DNA of 61,412 nucleotides, from positions 1 to 61,412 of the forward strand of contig JADJUV010000045.1 of NCBI GenBank assembly GCA_016716885.1. Direction: 5' to 3'. Both the position numbers and the translations under genes were made by a program. Numbering within the stretch: position 1 is the first letter of the stretch; each line of letters begins with the position of its first letter. This DNA is from Candidatus Trichofilum aggregatum. GTDB lineage: Bacteria > Chloroflexota > Anaerolineae > Promineifilales > Promineifilaceae. The notes under the pieces were generated by a model. It did no database searches and was not told the origin of the DNA. It worked only from the letters and a program-made list of their open reading frames with translations. Below, one piece after another: positions 59,928 to 61,412 of the stretch.

Positions 59928-61412
59928 TTATTTGAACCGGCGGGCCAGGTAAACCGGGCGGAGAAGGGCCAGACCCGTCGCCAGGAGCAGGAGCATCATC
60001 ACACCCACGACAACCAACATCATCGGGTTCGTGCTGATAGTTTTCAGGGTTGCCAGCGAGATAGCCGTCGGGCCAAACCCTTGCTGATAATCCTCAACTT
60101 CACCACCCGTTGCGCCACCGACGGAGATGGCGGCCATCTGGGCGGTGGTATTGCTGGCGGCGGGACAACCATTGCCATCCAGGGTGAGGCCAGCCGCTGT
60201 GAATACGGCATCGTTAGCCGGGAACAGGCGGTAACGCATGTTCAGTGTGCCGGGGTAGACAAACGTACCACCACTATCAGAGGAGTTGGGGGTAGTAAAG
60301 TTGATCGTGCCTGCACCATTCACAAAGTTGATAAACATTACTTCAGCGGCATCCGGGCCGGAACCATCAACGATGGTATCACCAAAGTCGCCGTCGCCGT
60401 TGTAATCGGCCCATCCGACCAGACAACCAGCCCCACCAACGATACCAGTTACGTCTATACTACCCGTACCGGAACCCCAGGTGGCAGAGTTGAGGGTGAT
60501 ACCATCTTCGTCGTCGTTGCCGTCGCGGTGTCGTCACCGTTCGCGGCCGCGCTCTCTTGCCCATCGTTATCCGCATCCCACAGCGTGCCCAGGATGAGGC
60601 CGGTGTTGGGGTGGCGGGGGCCATTTTCGCCAAAGATGGTTTTGTTGTAGCTGGTGGGCAAGTCACCATAATCCATCTGCGCGAACAGACCCAGGTCAAC
60701 CATCTGGTTGGTGCTGGCGTCCCGACGGCCATTGTCATTAGTATTGTTGTCAGCCGTGGGTTCGGTGCGGACAGCCAGTGTGACCGGGAAGACCGAAGCA
60801 ATCCCGTTGGTTCCGGCATTACCACCGTCAGTACCATTATCATCATCCTCGGTCAGAGTTGTCTCCGGGTTGTTGTCGGCGGTGCTGCTACCAAACAGGT
60901 AGAGCAGATCGCCCGCCTGGAACTCCGTGTTGGGAACCTGGATGAAGTAACTGCCCTTGGGCACACTACAGAAGCTGTAAGAACCATCCACGCCACCCAC
61001 CTGGGCGGTGGTGGTGTTGGCGATGGACGCCCCATCTGCACCACCTGGCTCGAAGGTGTTGTTGCCGTTTACGTCTCGGTACAGGTTGAGCAGAACGCCA
61101 TTGATGCCATATTCGCCACCGTTGACCGTGCCGCTGTTGTCAGCATCAAACCAGACCAGGTCGCCAATACACAATGGCTCGAACATACCGAAGTCCACCG
61201 TCAGGTTATGGCTGGGGTCGGGGGTGTTCGGGTCGGTGTTGCCGTCGTTGGTCGGTTCGCTGTTGATTGTCACGGTCACTGGCGGTGAACTAATACCCCC
61301 ATCACAGGCCCCACCCACAACGGTTGTGCCGTTGTCATCCGTGTTGGATGGGTCGGCGTCGGGGTCGGGGGCGGGGTCGTTGCCGGTGCTGGAGATCATG
61401 TATTCCAACGCC
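59928..61412 (-). CDS. SdrD/Cna-B-like surface protein, 3' part, one frameshift, truncated at the window edge
   Basis: The beginning of the gene is outside the window. It has SdrD-type B repeats (CIGDLVWFDADNSGTVNGGEYGINGV..., GSYSFCSVPKGSYFIQV), Asp/Asn/Thr-rich spacers, a DYGDLPTSYNKT segment, a GEVEDYQ domain and a C-terminal helix (MMLVVVGVMMLLLLATGLALL) before RPVYLARRFK. The frame breaks near 60530; one missing G (in ACGGC) would restore it. Probably a cell-surface adhesin. Confidence 0.8.

Larger units (their letters stand above)
233..60550. repeat. Highly iterated palindrome GCGGCCGC
   Basis: Hand count: about 88 copies. Starts include 233, 482, 1555, 1656, 2754, 3813, 4635, 4791, 4953, 5884, 6671, 7349, 7473, 7491, 7837, 8396, 8486, 9359, 10150, 11056, 12070, 12218, 12299, 12722, 13268, 13502, 13880, 14992, 15439, 15445, 15657, 15794, 15919, 16451, 16877, 18014, 18229, 18352, 18793, 19372, 20159, 20550, 21074, 22627, 23573, 23775, 24162, 25185, 26197, 27150, 27833, 28971, 29383, 30715, 31615, 32024, 32870, 33187, 33889, 35385, 43084, 44858, 44924, 45108, 46842, 47504, 48139, 48257, 48965, 49834, 49840, 50433, 50783, 50918, 51760, 52287, 52959, 54093, 54204, 54941, 55748, 56976, 58096, 58345, 59098, 59374, 59380, 60543. 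Nearly all lie in genes, in all reading frames and often as CGCGGCCGCG. Confidence 0.9.

Noticed and set aside
1..61412. Prophage, integrative element or insertion sequence with a transposase
   Set aside because: No integrase, transposase or phage structural gene was recognised; only the gene-free element at 54371-54527.

Overview
The window looks like a chromosomal segment of a Chloroflexota bacterium, probably of the Anaerolineae. This is inferred from gene content and style: Val/Glu/Thr-rich linkers behind lipoprotein signal peptides, a receiver-TadZ/ParA fusion, a fused KorA, a Wzt-like ABC ATPase, and intergenic DNA full of short dispersed repeats. No rRNA, phage, transposase or CRISPR array was seen. 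Two tRNA genes, Arg(TCT) and Leu(GAG), are present.

Layout. 0-4.5 kb: a UbiB/ABC1-family protein broken by frameshifts, a polysaccharide-exporter ATPase and signal peptidase I. 4.5-13 kb: a bacterial microcompartment (BMC) locus of the sugar-phosphate-utilising kind. It encodes an RpiB-like isomerase, a DeoC aldolase and a CoA-acylating aldehyde dehydrogenase, each with an N-terminal amphipathic helix like an encapsulation peptide. The shell set is one BMC-H, two BMC-T and three BMC-P proteins. A YgiT-type zinc-finger protein, an unknown 177-residue protein and a receiver-TadZ/ParA fusion lie inside the same gene run. A LysR regulator and a single-domain response regulator follow. 14.8-28.5 kb: threonine synthase, an SDR, a class A PBP, MaoC, a DUF4160/DUF2442 pair, RF1, two epimerases, MoaD/ThiS, TatA and both tRNAs. 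28.6-33 kb: a secreted HExxH protein and the KorAB 2-oxoacid oxidoreductase. 33-36.7 kb: lipoproteins (DUF3179, a large membrane lipoprotein, an SH3-like protein). 37-43.4 kb: an oligopeptide ABC operon, oppD-F-A-B-C. 43.8-50.3 kb: a cysteine-free uracil-DNA glycosylase homologue, a methyltransferase, PdxS/PdxT, a Lon-like protease and a GmhB-like phosphatase. 50.4-55.4 kb: a System I cytochrome c maturation cluster with a CxxxY-type CcmE. 55.6-61.4 kb: membrane and surface proteins, ending in a truncated SdrD-like adhesin.

Proposed BMC pathway (inference): a deoxy-sugar phosphate is cleaved by DeoC to glyceraldehyde-3-phosphate and acetaldehyde, and the dehydrogenase turns acetaldehyde into acetyl-CoA inside the shell. 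No phosphotransacylase or alcohol dehydrogenase for cofactor recycling is visible here. The receiver-TadZ/ParA protein is a candidate for positioning the compartment.

Two window-wide signals stand out. The octamer GCGGCCGC occurs about 88 times by hand count, where one to three are expected by chance, resembling the HIP1 palindrome of cyanobacteria; it is absent from 35.4-43.1 kb. Several genes carry single-base frameshifts, mostly at short homopolymers and mostly repairable by one missing base, so sequencing error is at least as likely as gene decay.
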